Source of the DNA: an uncultured Lachnospiraceae bacterium
Lineage (GTDB): Bacteria > Bacillota > Clostridia > Lachnospirales > Lachnospiraceae
Direction: 5' to 3'
Assembly: GCA_910578645.1 (NCBI GenBank)
Contig: CAJTQI010000008.1
Location: 124,001-188,000 of the forward strand
DNA: 64,000 nucleotides
In this document: piece by piece, positions 62,234-64,000 of the stretch
Layout of the letters: each line of letters starts with the position of its first letter
Position numbering within the stretch: position 1 is the first letter of the stretch
Program-made: the position numbers and the translations under genes
Notes under the pieces: generated by a model
Database searches by the model: none
Told to the model about the DNA's origin: nothing
What the model saw: the letters and a program-made list of their open reading frames with translations, nothing else

Positions 62234-63710
62234 AATTTCGGAAAAGCAGTTTATGTGGTTTGCAGTAGTCCTCTTCATTGGTTCTATTGTCCCCATTCTT
62301 CTTCTTGGAAGATATAATGTGATGCGCGCGGATGATTACAGCTATGGTCTTGAGGTATATGACACTTGGATAAAGACAGGTTCTTTCTGGGAGGCTGTTA
62401 AATGTGCGGCAGAGCATACAAAAAAGTTTTATTTTAGTTGGCAGGGGACGTATGCGTCGTGTTTTTTAATGTCGATGTGCCCGATGCACTTTAATTTTGA
62501 ATGTGCATTTGTTGTTCCGCTTATCATGATTGGCTCACTTTCAACTGCAATATATTTGCTGGGGCAGCAAGTCTTTGTGAAATGGCTTGGGATGAGGGGT
62601 AAATATTCTTATCCGTATATTGGCTGTATGTTTCTGTTTTTGTTTTGGCAGGTATTGTGTGCGCCTTCTGAGGGAATTTATTGGTATAATGGAGCGCTTC
62701 ACTACGTTTTCATGCAAGCATTTATGTTTTTGATGCTGACAGCAGTTTCGGGAATTATATGGACTGATAGTAAAAGGAATGCAGTTATTTGGTGTATTTT
62801 AGCATCTTTGGATGGGTTACTTGTCGGTGGTGGGAATTTAGTTACGGGATTACAGGCACAGATTATGCTTATTTTACTGTTGCTGTATACATTCCTGAGG
62901 AACAGAAAGAAGATTATTTATGTAGCGATACCATCGTTTTGCTTTACAGCGGGCTTTTTGGTTAACATTCTTGCGCCGGGGAATATGGCAAGGGGAAGTG
63001 GATTTGGCGGAGGCTATGGTGTAATAGAATCTATTATGTTGTCGTTTTATAATGCTATGGTTTATATGGGAGAGTGGACTTCTCTCATGGTTATTCTGGT
63101 CTGGCTGTCGGTAGTGCCGGTTATGTGGTGTGCCGTACGAGATTCTCAGAAGCAATTTAGATATCCTGGTTTGGTGACGTTGGGTATATATTGCATAATA
63201 TCGGCTATGTTTACTCCCACACTTTTTGCTTTAGGGGAAGTAGGTATCTTAAGGATTAATAATATTATTCAGTTAGTATACTATTTTGGGCTTTTTTCCG
63301 TAACGGCATATTGGTTGGGGTGGATTACCCATAAGACGAAGTATGTGCAGAAATATGGCGTGGTTGATGGAGCAAAAGATAAGGTTAGGCAACATGGGAA
63401 TGCTATTGTAGTTGTAGTTTTGGCGGCAATTGTGATGGTGTGGGTATTTACCGTTGATAAGAATACGTATACTGGTATTTCGGCGCTTCGTTCTATTGTA
63501 AAGGGAGATGCAGAGACATTCTACGAAGAGGAGATGGAGCGGCGCGAGATGTTTTTGGATGATGGGATGTCGTATGTAATTGTAGATGTGCATACGGCGA
63601 GACCCCATTTGTTTTCAGATATAGATTTGAGTTGGGATGCCGACTACTGGATTAATCAGTCGGTGACTCATTATTACCATAAGAAAAAGGTGGTCAGGCG
63701 GGTAGAATGA
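62214..63710 (+). CDS. Polytopic membrane protein, DUF6056-like (possible GT-C), third copy
   Basis: A 498-residue protein with about eleven helices, clearly homologous to 20153-21769: LLLGRYNVM, DDYSYG (40-45), WQGTY (76-80), EGIYWYNGAL, GGGNLVTGLQ, NILAPGN, FTPTLFALG, DKNTYTGISALRS. It lacks about 30 N-terminal residues found in that copy. AGGAG precedes the ATG inside the previous gene. It is inferred to act outside the membrane on the glycan made by the preceding ABC transporter and transferase. DNA is AT-rich compared with its homologue, so the two did not separate recently. Confidence 0.7.
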   Translation: MHSLIRKISEKQFMWFAVVLFIGSIVPILLLGRYNVMRADDYSYGLEVYDTWIKTGSFWEAVKCAAEHTKKFYFSWQGTYASCFLMSMCPMHFNFECAFVVPLIMIGSLSTAIYLLGQQVFVKWLGMRGKYSYPYIGCMFLFLFWQVLCAPSEGIYWYNGALHYVFMQAFMFLMLTAVSGIIWTDSKRNAVIWCILASLDGLLVGGGNLVTGLQAQIMLILLLLYTFLRNRKKIIYVAIPSFCFTAGFLVNILAPGNMARGSGFGGGYGVIESIMLSFYNAMVYMGEWTSLMVILVWLSVVPVMWCAVRDSQKQFRYPGLVTLGIYCIISAMFTPTLFALGEVGILRINNIIQLVYYFGLFSVTAYWLGWITHKTKYVQKYGVVDGAKDKVRQHGNAIVVVVLAAIVMVWVFTVDKNTYTGISALRSIVKGDAETFYEEEMERREMFLDDGMSYVIVDVHTARPHLFSDIDLSWDADYWINQSVTHYYHKKKVVRRVE

Positions 63711-63767
63711 ATGGATTTATGCAGGATATATTCCATAATTAGGAAAAAAGAATTATAGGAGAGAAAA

Positions 63768-64000
63768 ATGATAAAAAGATACAAGATAGAATTTGAACAT
63801 TGGCGCAAGTGGTTTGCCGTTTTGTCGGCACTCATTATGTTTCTGGCATTTCAGATGAAATATGATGAAATAGATTTTTGCGGAAGCATGTATAGGGACT
63901 TTGTTGCGAATATATTAGACTCTTTTCAAGAGTTTCGTATAAGTAGCATTATTATGTTCCCGTTGCTCTATATATTTGCGGAAAAGTCGGGGGGGGGATT
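63768..64000 (+). CDS. Membrane protein, N-terminal fragment, function unknown
   Basis: The gene runs off the window; 77 codons are visible. ATG 63768 has AGGAG upstream. A short basic start (MIKRYKIEFEHWRKW) leads into a hydrophobic helix (about 16-30), an acidic segment KYDEIDF, and a second hydrophobic stretch (about 58-72). The Asp/Glu pair after the first helix again recalls the GT-C first outer loop. The last visible codons include a run of nine G. I do not recognise the family. Confidence 0.6.
   Translation, partial: MIKRYKIEFEHWRKWFAVLSALIMFLAFQMKYDEIDFCGSMYRDFVANILDSFQEFRISSIIMFPLLYIFAEKSGGG
63989..63997. repeat. Nine-G homopolymer inside a membrane-protein gene
   Basis: TCG GGG GGG GGG ATT in frame, near codon 75 of the gene starting at 63768. 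It is the longest G run in the window (the next longest I saw, near 30255, is six). Gain or loss of one base would shift the frame. It is three bases from the window end, so the flanking sequence cannot be judged. Confidence 0.7.

Noticed and set aside
1..64000. CRISPR arrays, tRNA, rRNA, phage or complete IS elements
   Set aside because: Searched by eye on both strands; no regularly spaced repeats, no cloverleaf or rRNA-like segment, and no transposase or integrase gene found.

Overview
The window is 64 kb of tightly packed genes, all on the + strand. I read it as one very large cell-surface polysaccharide (or glycopolymer) biosynthesis locus from a Gram-positive anaerobe, most likely a Lachnospiraceae-type Clostridia. 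The reasons are GGAGG-type ribosome binding sites with frequent GTG/TTG starts, moderate GC, a DltA/DltC/DltB-like esterification cassette, and no LPS or outer-membrane genes. The taxonomic call is inference; there is no rRNA or other marker gene here. I find 51 protein genes and no tRNA, rRNA or CRISPR. Both window edges cut a gene.

Layout. 1-4890: a variant dlt-like cassette in the order SGNH protein (partial), adenylation enzyme, formyltransferase, carrier protein, MBOAT. The formyltransferase between the adenylation and carrier genes is the most unusual feature of the window. 4944-14886: two similar runs, each opening with a GGAERV-type GT4 glycosyltransferase and ending in a glutamine-dependent asparagine-synthase-like amidotransferase; they also carry a polytopic protein, a CE4-like deacetylase and a membrane-anchored SGNH protein. 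14937-25484: GT2, GT11, PglK-like ABC flippase, GT11-like, polytopic DUF6056-like protein, GNAT, DUF5672, GT17, and a first Wzy-like polymerase. 25485-25707: a 97-bp inverted-repeat element resembling a MITE, followed by a promoter. 25708-37235: an initiating phosphoglycosyl transferase, GT4/GT2/GT11/GT2 enzymes, a pyruvyl transferase, a Wzx flippase, a GH105-like hydrolase and a second Wzy-like polymerase. This looks like a self-contained Wzx/Wzy unit. 37219-53496: a GT26-GT4 fusion, several GT4/GT2 enzymes, a radical SAM/SPASM-type protein, a GT-D enzyme, a hexapeptide acetyltransferase, a second ABC flippase, a polytopic protein and a DUF2304 protein. 53572-64000: a sugar-nucleotide epimerase, two large GT-C-like proteins, a third ABC flippase, a CDP-glycerol-transferase-like protein, another DUF6056-like protein and the start of a further membrane protein. 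DNA from about 56.7 kb onward is visibly more AT-rich.

How it fits together. The phosphoglycosyl transferase would load the first sugar phosphate on undecaprenyl phosphate, the many GT2/GT4/GT11/GT17/GT-D/GT26 enzymes would extend it, and Wzx or the three ABC transporters would flip lipid-linked products. The two Wzy-like proteins would polymerise them. GT-C/DUF6056-like proteins, pyruvyl, acetyl and MBOAT/SGNH functions would decorate them. Two polymerases and four candidate flippases suggest more than one glycan is made here, or that modules accumulated by recombination. Only one nucleotide-sugar enzyme is present, so precursors must come from elsewhere. Non-coding elements (MITE-like repeat, hairpin arrays, a duplicated leader-like repeat, palindromes) mark several module boundaries.
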